NCBI RefSeq assembly: GCF_963678635.1
Contig: NC_087064.1
Coordinates: forward strand, 56,552,338-56,616,337
DNA: 64,000 nt
Direction: 5' to 3'
Origin: Symsagittifera roscoffensis
Lineage: Eukaryota > Xenacoelomorpha > Acoela > Convolutidae
Shown: positions 11,410 through 22,639 of the stretch, piece by piece
How the letters are laid out: each line of letters opens with the position of its first letter
Numbering within the stretch: the stretch's first letter is position 1
The notes under the pieces: generated by a model
The model's database searches: none
What the model was told of the DNA's origin: nothing
Seen by the model: only the letters and a program-made list of their open reading frames with translations
Program-made: the position numbers and the translations under genes

Positions 11410-11710
11410 CTGAGACATTTATCTGAGACAGATTAAATATTCGCTAACGCGTTAAAAGCGCGAATTATATTGCGCGTCGATTCTCCCAAATTGGCCAAAA
11501 TGGCAAACTAAACGCCCATAACTTTACAAAAATGATCAAAGTTGGAAAATATTTTCGATTTCAAGCTGAGGACAAAAATATCTTTTGAATGATATCAAAA
11601 AGAACTCCTTCAAAAATGGCTAGTTAAGAAGTCGAAATATGTGCGAAGAAAAAACCCATCCCGAGCACAAATATTCCGTTATTTTGTTACGAAAGTCGGA
11701 ACAATAATTT
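11410..11710 (+). repeat. Dispersed repeat family copy
   Basis: This is a plus-oriented copy of the family described at 9425-9870, with the GCGTTAAAAGCGCG block, the GCCCATAACTTTAC block and the GAGCACAAATATTCCGTTA block in order. It is diverged but alignable throughout. Confidence 0.7.
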
Positions 11711-12636
11711 TCAGCTGAACTTTCAACAGTAAATCTTATAAAAATTACCTTTTCGTAAAAATAGAAAAATTGTTGTTGCGTGAACAATCTTGAGCAAAAA
11801 ACTACTTCATTTTTTGTTATATCATCCAGAAAACTTGCTCATGGGTTAAGATTTGAAAAGATATTTAATTTTTTTCCATTTAATGCTTTTTCTTCAAATT
11901 CTGTTTTTTGTTCGTGGTCTGATGATAAAATTTGAACGATAGCTTGATATCCTTATACTTAGACATTTTTGTTCGTGTAATTCAATTAGTTTTGAGCAAA
12001 GCAGTTTAATTTTGAAAAATGAACAGACTACAAAAAAATTTAAAATTTTGGAGTATGTTGTTGATACTTTTTGAGTTTTATTGCCAAAAGCGCTGAAAAA
12101 AATGAAAAATTACTCTTACTGGAAACTTTTTCTTAAGATTTAATTAAAAGCAAAGTTTTCTCTGTAAGCCTGCTTGCTGGTTTTTGTTGTCCGAGCTTAT
12201 ACTGATAATGAAATTTTTTAAACCAGATTTTTTCAAACAAAAAAGTAGACAGAAAAAGTCAAGACAGATTAAGTTCGTCCTCAGTTTCAGTTATTCTTCA
12301 ATACAACAGGACCGCTCGTATTAGGGTAAAACCTTGAATGTTTCGAGTGCTTTTTAAGATCGGCGGAGCAATATTAACCGGAAAAAAAACCTAAATAAAA
12401 TAACAAGAAAATGATTTTTTTTAACGTGAGATTTTTGTGAAAATCACCCCCCATATAAGTAACGATGTAAAAGATTTTAATCCTAATAACAAATCAAGTA
12501 TGGCAAATAAGCTTCCTTCAACGTATTTGGAACGTTTTCTAAGACGGATTAAAGCTCCGTTTACGCGTTAATAGCCCAAAATTGACCAAAATTGCGATTA
12601 AAAAACATTTATTTTACATTTATTTTTTTCACGTTT
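11711..12636. other. AT-rich spacer with partial repeat ends
   Basis: No gene was seen. It contains a partial inverted-repeat end near 12300-12365 (CTCGTATTAGGG followed by a TTTTTAAGATC block) and a partial dispersed-repeat segment near 12430-12560. Confidence 0.4.
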
Positions 12637-12906
12637 ATACTGCTCCATAGACCTTAAAAAGCAGTCGAAAAATTCAAGGCTTCGAGCAGGTGAAATCTTT
12701 TTTCAAACATAATCTCAGGCAACAATACCTTTTGAATACCAAAAAATTTCCATCAAAATGGCTGGTTAAATGTCGAAATTTGTCTGAAGAAAAAAAACCA
12801 GCCCGAGCTTATTTTTTCCGTTACTTTCGTTACGAAAATCGGAACAAAAAAACATCTCGAAGCCTTGAATTTTCCGACTGCTTTTTAAGGTCTATGGAGC
12901 AGTAAT
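12637..12906. mobile_element. 270-bp inverted-repeat element (MITE-like)
   Basis: The ~50-bp terminal inverted repeats (12637-12686 and 12857-12906) are nearly perfect. The outer motif is TACTGCTCCATAGACCTTAA, followed inward by GCAGTCGAAAAATTCAAGGC. The element has no coding capacity. It is related to the ends seen at 9890-9945, 10330-10371 and 15400-15460. A target duplication could not be fixed with confidence. Confidence 0.7.
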
Positions 12907-12959
12907 AACATGAAAAAATTAAATTTAAGATAATAATTTTCTTAATTTTGATATTTTTT

Positions 12960-13445
12960 GTTTAAAAAAATCATCCCCCACGCGCCATATAAAGTAGAAA
13001 GTGATAGATTTTGCCCCTAGTAACAAATCATTTATGGCAATTAAGCTTCTCTCAGCCCAATACTAAGACGGGTTAAATTTCCGCTTAAGCGTTCATAGCG
13101 CGAAACACATCGCGCGTTGATTGTCCCCAATTTGTGGAGATGCCACTCGACAGGCTGATGCCTTTTTGGGATTCTCCCAAGCCGAACTTTATTCTTTTTG
13201 TTATAAGTTTTGGTTTAAATTTAAAATTATTTTTGGCCAAAATGGCAATCTTTAAACCCCCATAACTTTAAGAAAAATGATCATAGAAGAATTTTTTTTC
13301 AAAATTAGGCTTAAGAGAACAATACCTTTTGAATGATATAAAAAAAACGTCCGCCAAAAATTGCTAGTTGAAAAGTCGAAATTCGTCTGAAGAATAAAAC
13401 CACCCCGAGCACAAATATTCCGTTACTTTGGTAAAAGAAATGGGA
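12960..13445 (+). repeat. Dispersed repeat family copy with ~99-bp insertion
   Basis: This is a further plus-oriented copy. Compared with the other copies, about 99 bp (roughly 13134-13232) interrupt the block between the TTGTCCC and GGCCAAAATGGCAATC segments. The inserted sequence is of unknown origin and has no coding potential. Confidence 0.7.
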
Positions 13446-14456
13446 ACAATAAGGTGTTCACCACTTCAGCAGGTGGCTGGATATTGGGAAAACAATTCCA
13501 TTTTTTGTTCGACTAATTTCCTGCTCACCGAAATCATTGAATTTGTTAATGAATGCAGCAAAATAAAAGTTCTGCGCTGACTTCAAAGTTTGAGTGAAAC
13601 ATTTTGGCTCAAATTTGCCTTTTTTGGCGCCATGGGAGTGGTAGGTTGCTGTCAATAAATCTATAATTCATGATACTCACAAAAGACTGTTCCACGCGCG
13701 CTTTTATGAATAATTCACAAGGAAAACTCCACACGATTATGCACAATTAGGAACAATTTTGATTTGATTTCTAGGAAATAATCGAATTTTATAACTATAC
13801 CGATGCTTTGAGTAAAAGTTATGCCAAATTTGTGCAAACTTTTGAACCAGTCATAACAGGAATTTTATGCTGGCTTTTCGGCAAGAAGAAAGGACGTTTT
13901 TTCAGCTCCAATCAAAACACATTTTGTAGTGTTGTAAATAAATGATCAGTTTCTAAATGAAGAATATATATGTTGTTGCGATGCAGATGGTTGAGTGATT
14001 AAAAAAACAGTTGAAAGGGATATTCGAGCACTTTCCCCCTTTTTTACAGTAAATCGAAGCTTTTATGACCTCTTTTCCTCATAAAAATACCTTCTGTCAC
14101 AGTCAGTCGCCTAAAGTGAAAATATCTAAATATCAATCATGACACACTATTGTTTCTGTTGTCATTAAACCGTACTTCTTTGAACTACCATAAGAAGGAA
14201 TGTACACCACTGAACAGAAAAAGTTTTTATCGAAAGCTGAAAGAAGAATTGCGGCTGAAAAACTTCATAGAAAAGCGGAATAAACAAAATTCGTGATATT
14301 GTGAGCCTTGCTATATTTCTAATAATTTGATCCTTGTTTTTGCGCCAATTTTTGATTACAACTTTTGGCTATATTATGAAGAAGAAGAATTTGATTGATT
14401 TCCTGTCAGGAGAAACAAAATTGCGGTTCGGTGGGAATTTAAATCGAAAATTCCAA
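13446..14456. other. AT-rich stretch, nothing recognised
   Basis: There is no supported gene. A few short open stretches exist on the minus strand (13458-13655), without recognisable motifs. Confidence 0.4.
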
Positions 14457-17229
14457 AATCAATATAACGAGGGGATAGAAAAACAAACAGACCAAAATTA
14501 AAAGAAGCCCTAAATCGATACACCGGTTAATTCAGGAGTAATAAAAAGCAGGGTAAAATTTAAATACACCTAACAAGTTTTGTCTGCACTCATCAAAACA
14601 AATGATCAATTGCAGCGAGGTGAATCAAGGTTTCCTGCATTTTTTAGCATTTTTGTGCAAGTACACCTAATATACCATTAGTTTTTAAGATTATAATATG
14701 CAGTGATTTTTTTGAATTCTCTTGTTTTAAATGCTCGAAATGCTGTTGTTTTTGCGTGTAATCTACAGTAGCGGGATAGAGAAGTCGCAACTTATAATTT
14801 TGAAGCAACAATATGAACATTTTTTCCACGTTTTTGCCGTTTTCTCTACAACTACAGAATATTCCTGCTGCTATTTTGTTATAAGATGAAGTATAATGTT
14901 TGTTAGATTATAGCCGGATAAAAACCGTTCAATTTGCTTTCAAGGCGTCGTTTTTTGATACATGGTTAGAAGAGTGTTTCAAAGAAGTCTTCTTTGTGCG
15001 AGAAACCCCCTTAAACAGCAGAAGCAGTTTAAAAAAGTTGAAGGTAGAAGTCTTCGTTGTAAATCTAAGAATCAAAACTAGGCCAGCAATATCAAAAAAG
15101 GAATACAAAAAACTAATGAGCAACAAAATAAACAAAAAAACTGAGGTTTTGGTATTTTACTTTAAAAATTGATGAGTTTTCTGTCAACTTCTGTCTGAGA
15201 GAGAAAAAGTTTCAGGCGCTTTTCATAGAAAAATATCTGTACGGCTTGAGATTTTATCGTTAACTTTCATTCGGTTACTTTTGTTTTCAAAATTACTGTT
15301 GATATTAAAAACTCCTTTCTGTTTACCTCCAACTAAAAAGCAGGCAGATCGACGCTATGAAAGCAGTTTTGTACGGTTTTTAAATAACAAACAAGACTGC
15401 TCGTATTAGGGCGAAGCCCTGTATGTTCTGACTGCCTTTTAAAATCTATGGAGCAGTAACAACATGAAAAATTAAATGTAATAAAATAAAACGAATTTTT
15501 GTTTTAATTTGAGATTTTTTTTGTGAAAATCATCCCCCACAGGCCATTAAAAGAAGAAAGTGAAAGATTTCGCGCTCCTAGTAACAGACCAATTATATCA
15601 AATAAGCTTCCTTCAACCACTTTGGAGCAGTTTTTAACACGGATTAAATCTCCGCTTATGCGTTAAGAGCAAAAAGTATGTCGCGTGTGAATTGTCCCAA
15701 ATCTGTAAGCCCCCATAACTTTACGAAAAATGAGCACAAGTGAAATATCTTTTCAAATTTAAGGTCAGGGCAGCAATACCTTTTGAATGATTTTAAGAAA
15801 TTCCGTCAAAATTGCTAGTTAAAAAGCTTGAATTTGTATAAAGCTTGAATCAATATAACGAGGGGATAGAAAAACAAACAGACCAAAATTAAAAGAAGCC
15901 CTAAATCGATACACCGGTTAATTCAGGAGTAATAAAAAGCAGGGTAAAATTTAAATACACCTAACAAGTTTTGTCTGCACTCATCAAAACAAATGATCAA
16001 TTGCAGCGAGGTGAATCAAGGTTTCCTGCATTTTTTAGCATTTTTGTGCAAGTACACCTAATATACCATTAGTTTTTAAGATTATAATAAGCAGTGATTT
16101 TTTTGAATTATCTTGTTTTAAATGCTCGAAATGCTGTTGTTTTTGCGTGTAATCTACAGTAGCGGGATAGAGAAGTCGCAACTTATAATTTTGAAGCAAC
16201 AATATGAACATTTTTTTCCACGTTTTTGCCGTTTTCTCTACAACTACAGAATATTCCTGCTGCTATTTTGTTATAAGATGAAGTATAATGTTTGTTAGAT
16301 TATAGCCGGATAAAAACCGTTCAATTTGCTTTCAAGGCGTCGTTTTTTGATACATGGTTAGAAGAGTGTTTCAAAGAAGTCTTCTTTGTGCGAGAAACCC
16401 CCTTAAACAGCAGAAGCAGTTTAAAAAAGTTGAAGGTAGAAGTCTTCGTTGTAAATCTAAGAATCAAAACTAGGCCAGCAATATCAAAAAAGGAATACAA
16501 AAAACTAATGAGCAACAAAATAAACAAAATAACTGAGGTTTTGGTATTTTACTTTAAAAATTGATGAGTTTTCTGTCAACTTCTGTCTGAGAGAGAAAAA
16601 GTTTCAGGCGCTTTTCATAGAAAAATATCTGTACGGCTTGAGATTTTATCGTTAACTTTCATTCGGTTACTTTTGTTTTCAAAATTACTGTTGATATTAA
16701 AAACTCCTTTCTGTTTACCTCCAACTAAAAAGCAGGCAGATCGACGCTATGAAAGCAGTTTTGTACGGTTTTTAAATAACAAACAAGACTGCTCGTATTA
16801 GGGCGAAGCCCTGTATGTTCTGACTGCCTTTTAAAATCTATGGAGCAGTAACAACATGAAAAATTAAATGTAATAAAATAAAACGAATTTTTGTTTTAAT
16901 TTGAGATTTTTTTTGTGAAAATCATCCCCCACAGGCCATTAAAAGAAGAAAGTGAAAGATTTCGCGCTCCTAGTAACAGACCAATTATATCAAATAAGCT
17001 TCCTTCAACCACTTTGGAGCAGTTTTTAACACGGATTAAATCTCCGCTTATGCGTTAAGAGCAAAAAGTATGTCGCGTGTGAATTGTCCCAAATCTGTAA
17101 GCCCCCATAACTTTACGAAAAATGAGCACAAGTGAAATATCTTTTCAAATTTAAGGTCAGGGCAGCAATACCTTTTGAATGATTTTAAGAAATTCCGTCA
17201 AAATTGCTAGTTAAAAAGCTTGAATTTGT
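14457..17229. repeat. Tandem duplication of a ~1.39-kb unit
   Basis: Two almost identical copies lie at 14457-15838 and 15848-17229, both starting AATCAATATAACGAGGGG. The second is offset by about 1392 bp. Each unit holds a 90-codon open frame (14900-15172 and 16292-16564), one inverted-repeat end (GACTGCTCGTATTAGGG) and one dispersed-repeat copy. The repeated open frame differs by a single codon between copies, but the non-coding parts are equally similar, so no coding constraint is visible. I do not call it a gene. Confidence 0.93.
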
Positions 17230-17416
17230 CTGAAAAAAAAACACTCCGCAAAGTCAGAACAATAAAATTGTGCTTCCTGCACATCAGTAGGTAGGCCTTA
17301 ACAGTCCTGTCGAAGATAGTCTAATTTTATTATCTATTATCTCCCCACTTTCCAAACTGTGATATTTTGTTGAGCAAATTCTCTTTTTTTGCGAACGAAG
17401 GCCTTTTTTTTGAAGA

Positions 17417-17583
17417 ATATTACCGTGGTACCTTTATTGCAGCCGAGTTTGCTCAGGCTGTAGTAGACCTGAAGCTCGAGGTAAAGTGAGAGCTCGTCCT
17501 CACAGACCATCATTGCCGTTGCATGGGATCGAATACACGATCTGACGATTTCAAAGTGAACGCCTTACCAATATGCTAAGTGC
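17417..17583 (-). mobile_element. tRNA-related SINE
   Basis: The minus strand shows RNA polymerase III promoter elements in tRNA-like spacing. The A box is TTAGCATATTGGTAAGG (17563-17579) and the B box resembles GTATTCGATCCC (17525-17536). They are followed by about 100 bp of non-tRNA body. The 5' and 3' acceptor strands do not pair, so this is a SINE head rather than a functional tRNA gene. No second copy was seen in the window. Confidence 0.6.
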
Positions 17584-17786
17584 TTCTAAATATAGCTATA
17601 TTCTTTTATATAGCTATATTCTAAAAGACATCTTTTGTCCTTTGTCCAAATTTCAACAGCAAATTTTTAGTAGTTGTATAGAAAACTGAGCAAGCATGAT
17701 ACTGTTTTCATTCATTTTATAGCTTTAATGACCCGTGATTGTATCACTACTACGATGTTAGGACCTAATCAAAATTATGTTTGTCA
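17584..17786. other. Spacer with short direct repeat
   Basis: It contains two copies of TATAGCTATATTCT near 17591-17625. Nothing else was recognised. Confidence 0.4.
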
Positions 17787-18040
17787 CACCAGCGGATTTA
17801 GGGAGGGGGCAGACGCCCCCCCCCCCTCAGGAGTTCGACCCCCTGCTGACCCACAGGGTCCTCCTTTTGTTCTATTTTGAGATATTCATTTTTGGTGACG
17901 GACCGTAAAATTTTTCTTATCAAAGTTTTCCAAAACGCCTTTTTTGTTCTGCTTTTTCAGAAAATCAATTAGGTCGACAAAATTTTCGAAATTTTTTGAA
18001 ATTCCCCCATCCCCTCGAGAAAGTCCTAGATCCGCCTCTG
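17787..18040. mobile_element. hAT-type MITE, 254 bp, with 8-bp target duplication
   Basis: The element is flanked on both sides by the direct repeat GTTTGTCA (17779-17786 and 18041-18048). The termini are imperfect inverted repeats: CACCAGCGGATTTAGG at the left, and CAGAGGCGGATCTAGG when the right end is read inward. An 8-bp duplication and CAGnGGCGGAT-type ends are hallmarks of the hAT superfamily. The interior is non-coding and includes a C-rich run. The intact duplication suggests a fairly recent insertion. Confidence 0.85.
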
Positions 18041-18048
18041 GTTTGTCA

Positions 18049-19046
18049 GACTATCTGTTTTAGGCCGAACCGATTCGTCAAATTCGTAGTCAGATAGTAA
18101 AATATAGCCCTTTGTCGAAATTACGTAGTCACGACAGATCGTAGTCAGTACTTGTGAATGCGACGGTAGGTTGAAATCAATAATAGTATTATCTAATGAA
18201 ACGGGTCGGGCCATTTGAACTTATCATGCTACATATCTGCTTGGGGTTAAATAACTGGTCGTAATTGGTTAGTTTTAAATATTTACAACGAAATTTTTCA
18301 TTAAAATATACAAAACTGTACAGCTAAAAAAATATTTAGTTACAATTGCCCTGTGCCCACCTTGAATTTACTAAAACTTTGAAGCTTTAAAGGTTTTATA
18401 ATCAAATTCAAAATTGTGATGGCTTACTTTTTCTTCTAATGTGGTAATCAGATGTATATGCAGTGTTTTTTTTTATAATCGGTTCGGAGATTAAAGATAT
18501 ACTGATTCAATGAACATAACTGTGAGTTCTGGTTCATCGATGATGGGATAGTTGAAGTAAGGTTTCTCACAGTGTAAGAAATATAAAAAGATATACGGGG
18601 CTAAAAATGTCGTGATATCAATGATAAGGATGATTGACAGTTTTGATATTTTATCAGTAGTAGAGTGGATCTTCGGCCTTTATCCTGCTATTTGTTATTG
18701 GTCACAAAACATTCAAAACATTCAATAAATGCAGAAAATCTTTTTGTCTGGAAATAGAAATTTTTTGGTTTGCAAACCAATCTATTTGTTCAGTTGTGTA
18801 GAACTAACCCCATGCACTCAAACTAATATTTGTAACGGACCATCTTAACTATCCCCCCCCCTATGATACCTTGTAACGTATCTCCCCTCCCCGCCCCAAA
18901 TAAAGAAAGAATTGAACAGTTAAGCAGTACGAATTTGGTACCTTGTTAAAGATCCTCTGTAACAATTGCATTTTATGCGGTGCTGTGACTATTTAAAAAC
19001 AGCGATCGATGAGGCAGGCTATGTGCAGTGAACTACCTCAGGATTC
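18049..19046. other. Spacer before Element A
   Basis: There is no supported gene. A C-rich patch lies near 18850-18900. Confidence 0.4.
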
Positions 19047-19050
19047 CTTG

Positions 19051-19951
19051 TGAGTTAGGTCCGATGTGGTTAACTCATAGAGTAATTTCGGATAGGGTAC
19101 ACCGTCTGCTCGTCACGCTATCTTATTTTCGGCCGGATAGATTCGTGCAACTTCTTAGTCTAATACCGATCCTAATCTTACTCTTATACTTTCTAGTCTC
19201 AGGGTGTTTAACTAGTCTCTGCTAGGCTCAATAGATCTAGGGTATACTGGTTTGTTGCGGCTGCTGAAGTTCTCTTGGAGAGACAACTAATTTCTAAGTT
19301 AAATTCAAATCTCTCTGGTGCTGAAATTACAAGTAATTTCAGCACTTACAAATAAGTGGGTTGTTAGTTAGATGGATCATGATTGGTTAATATTAAATAC
19401 TTTACAGTGGTAAAATATCTAATTTATCCAATCATAAAATGTAGTTTAGATCAGGTTCCACCCATCCGGGTTTTACAGAGTTTTTTAGAATTATCTTTCT
19501 GCAATTCAAAGGATGGATGATGAACGTTGGTATTTGGCGAACATCGTATTCTTGTCCAGTTCCTCTTGTTAGAGAAGTTCCAGGACGCTGGAGTTAGGGG
19601 CATCAATCGTTGTGTCTTCTTGTGACAACGACTGTGTTTCCCAACGAAATCAATTTGATTTCAAAATGGTTTGCTATGACGGGTTTTTCTGTATTATGTA
19701 GAGAACTTGTTTTGTGTTCAACCTCGTCTGGGAATGGTGTGGAGATTGTGCGTGGAGGGGATGCCTTGTAACTCGGATCTGTACGTATACTTGAACATCG
19801 AGGTGGTCATTGGTCTAGTTCAATGAAGTCCTTTTCTGCGAAGTCAAGTCGTGCTCTAAATCCCTTGAGTTGTGATTGTGGACGGCATATCGGTTGTGGT
19901 TAGCCATTCTTGTTCGAGTGTAGTGGGGTCATTTTGTCTTTGGATGTTCGT
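19051..19951 (-). repeat. Element A 3' LTR
   Basis: This is one of two direct repeats, about 99.4% identical by eye to 37510-38409 (about five differences including one indel). On the minus strand it ends in ...CTAACTCA. A perfect 13-bp inverted repeat with a 2-nt spacer lies at 19318-19345. The boundaries are the similarity limits trimmed to the tentative CTTG duplication. The minus-strand 5' end does not begin with TG. Confidence 0.9.
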
Positions 19952-21216
19952 CTTTGTTGTTGTGTGCTGATCTATATACTGCAAGGTATGATTTACATTT
20001 TATAAAATTTTTATCAGTTCAGTTTTTTAATTATGAATTTAGTTAGTTGTTTTCACAAAAGCATTTTGTTTTAGTTCGGTTATTTTGAAGAGTTACTCAC
20101 CCTTGAGTACCTCTTATTAAAAATAGAAGTGTGGTCACAAAGCGTGGATGTAGCGCGGTGGGTTAGGCCGGCTATAGAGCATGCTCAGGACGTCCTCTCT
20201 GGTGGGTTAGGCCAGGAGTGGGAGTATGATTTCGTGCGGTTTCTTTGAGAAGTCCTGTTATGTGATAACGTTTTATGTTGGGTTTATGTTGGTCTTTCTT
20301 ATGTTCCTTTGGTTGTGTCCTTTTTTCAAAAATCGAATTGTTTTTGTTATGGGTTTGTCTTTCGACTTTTTTGTGTTTTATTATTTCTTTCTTAGACTTT
20401 ATAATAGTCTTCAAAAGAATAAATTATCCAGTTTTAAACTGGGTTAATCCGGTTTGGGTACCGTTGGTTTTCTTTTTTTAGTCATGCTGTTATTTTATGA
20501 TTTGTGGTGTTTAGTAAGCTGCGTTGGTTAGTTTGGTTTAGTATATAATTCCTTTCCAACCGAATTAAAGGAAAGTTTGAAACTTGTTATCGTGTGTTAG
20601 AGTTGTTGAGTGTGAAAACTTGAAACTGAAATTCATTATTTAAACAATTCTTTGTGGGCGAGCTGTGCAAATTTGGATAGAATTCCTGTGCGAGTGAATA
20701 AAAATATCAAAAAGTTAGTACTGCATTTTCATTTTATTAATTTATTACATAGAATTTCAATTTTACTGCTAGTTTTTTGGGGGAAATTTAAAGTTATAAA
20801 TTTTCATCATATTTAAATTTACTGCTTTATGGGGGAATAATTTATAACTTAATTTACTACATTTGGTATGAATTTTATCAGATTATCTTGTAGAAAATAT
20901 TAATGAAGTTTAGAATAATTTTGACAAATTTATTTTTTATTTTTTTTTCTGTTTTTTGCAGATGATCGTGGTATGAAGACTAAAAATCTAAAAGAAACAT
21001 GAGTAAAGAACGGTTAGTATTAATTTAAATTTATTAGTTAAGAATATTTGTAAATTATACTTATCTGTTAATCGTCGGGGAAAAAGCCGTGGGGAAAGAT
21101 GTCGCGTATTACGTCTGAATTTGTTAGTAATTTTGCTAGTATGCGGATGATATTTTTAGTTTGGAGCAGTGGCCAAAACAATTGAAGTGCTTTAATGGTT
21201 TTTAGTTATTCGGTGC
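19952..21216 (-). other. Element A 3' untranslated region
   Basis: About 1.26 kb of AT-rich sequence lies between the accessory ORF and the 3' LTR. Hydrophobic open stretches on both strands near 20172-20481 overlap each other and lack recognisable motifs. I see no clear polypurine tract next to the LTR; the nearest candidate is the A-rich stretch directly upstream on the minus strand. Confidence 0.5.
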
Positions 21217-22639
21217 CTACTGCAAACTCATAGGGTGTGTTTGAATGAGGTTATATATTTTGTGATTGTATTTAGTATTTTGAATAAATTCTAATATAGG
21301 GATTTCTATAGGTTGGATAAATTCATGTGGGATAAGGAATGGTCTGGATTCTTCGGCATTAAAGGTCTTCGTGATGGGACAAAATATATACATTTGTGTT
21401 ACTGGGTCATAATTGCGTAAGATGCCGTGGAGGTTAGTATCTTTGATGCAATAGGTGAAATTTAGAAAAAATGGTGAAATGTACATCGAGTTAAGAAACT
21501 GAAAACGATGGTGTGGTTGTCTTGATGGAGTATGTAGATCAAAATGATTTTGTATGAAGCGATAGTATGTATATGTGTGAGTCTGTTTAGTGCGTAACAT
21601 AATGTCGTGTGAACAGAGCAAATCGCGTTCATGTGGTGCAAGGAAGTGAAAGATTAGTGAAAATAATTGAAACTTTTCTTTAAAACTTTCGTAAGCTTGC
21701 ATATCAGTTAGTGCTTCAGAAATGATGTGATCATATTTTCTATCAAAAATATTAAGTGTGAATACATATGATGTTTTGATGAAGAATTTTTCTATTAGTT
21801 GTGGGTTAGCGAAGCGGTCGTCATCTAAAAATTGGTCTTGATTAGTTCGGATGATATTATGGTCGTAATATTTTATTGTAAATTCGTTAGCTCGGGGTGC
21901 AGTGAATGTTTTTAGTGATTTTTTATATCCTATATAAGTAAATTGTCTATGTGTTAGTGGTGTGGTGAGTCGATACAGCATATCTTTATTCTTTTCTATA
22001 TCGTTATGAGTATTAGATAGTGGCAGGCAAAGGGGATTAGTAAAATGGTAATTTGCTGTCCAATGAAGTGTAGGCATTAAAACATGTTCATCTACAAAAC
22101 TACGTGTGTCGTTAGTGTCGTTAGGTTTGTTTAAAGTATATTGTGGGGTTGAGGGTAAGGTGATTGCTAGAAAATCTTTCGTGTTGGTGTGGTGTGGATG
22201 ATTAATATACTCGCAGGCTGTTCCTGGTTTGGTCGGGAATGGATGGTTTGGGAATTTTCTTTTGAAAGTGCGATAAGCTCGGTGATTGCTATTTGATGAT
22301 TCGGTGGATGTGGATGATTGTGCTAATGATGCAGTATAAGCTGAGGAGGGTGTAGGAGTAGGTGGGTTTGAGGATTCTATTGTGGATGAAATTTGATTTA
22401 TAGTGAGGGTGTTAGGGTGTATTAGCTGTTGCTGTAGGGTGATAAAATTATCGAGTTCTTGGGAGATTTGGGGAGTATCGGGAGAATTAGATGATCGGTC
22501 GGAATGAAATGGAGAATAGGTTGGGGTTACTTGTGAAGCATAAGAGGGAGTAGAAACGGACGGGAGTGGATTAATTAGTGGGATCGGTCGAAAAGGGGGC
22601 TTTGAAAAAACTGAGGAGTTGGTTTGAAAATTATTGGAT
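21217..22639 (-). CDS. Element A accessory ORF between env and the 3' LTR
   Basis: The frame is open from about 22639 to a stop at 21217, some 470 codons. The first ATG is at 22077 and gives 286 aa. The N-terminal half is Ser/Pro/Thr-rich and low complexity. The C-terminal half (residues ~190-470 of the open frame) looks globular and rich in His, Tyr and Phe (for example FHFLAPHERDLLCSHD, HGILRNYDPVTQMYIFCP). I recognise no family. It directly follows the env tail, and it may be the end of that reading frame after a frameshift near 22600, or a separate accessory protein. There are no internal stops, in contrast to the other genes of this element. Confidence 0.5.

Noticed and set aside
14900..16564. 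Duplicated 90-codon open frame as a gene family
   Set aside because: It is duplicated together with 1.39 kb of equally conserved non-coding DNA, has no recognisable motif and a minus-strand shadow of similar length.
17516..17583. Functional tRNA gene on the minus strand
   Set aside because: A and B boxes are present but the acceptor strands do not pair and a SINE-like body follows.
20172..20481. Small hydrophobic membrane proteins near the 3' LTR of Element A
   Set aside because: Three overlapping open frames on both strands in T-rich DNA, with no shared signal; these are composition artefacts.
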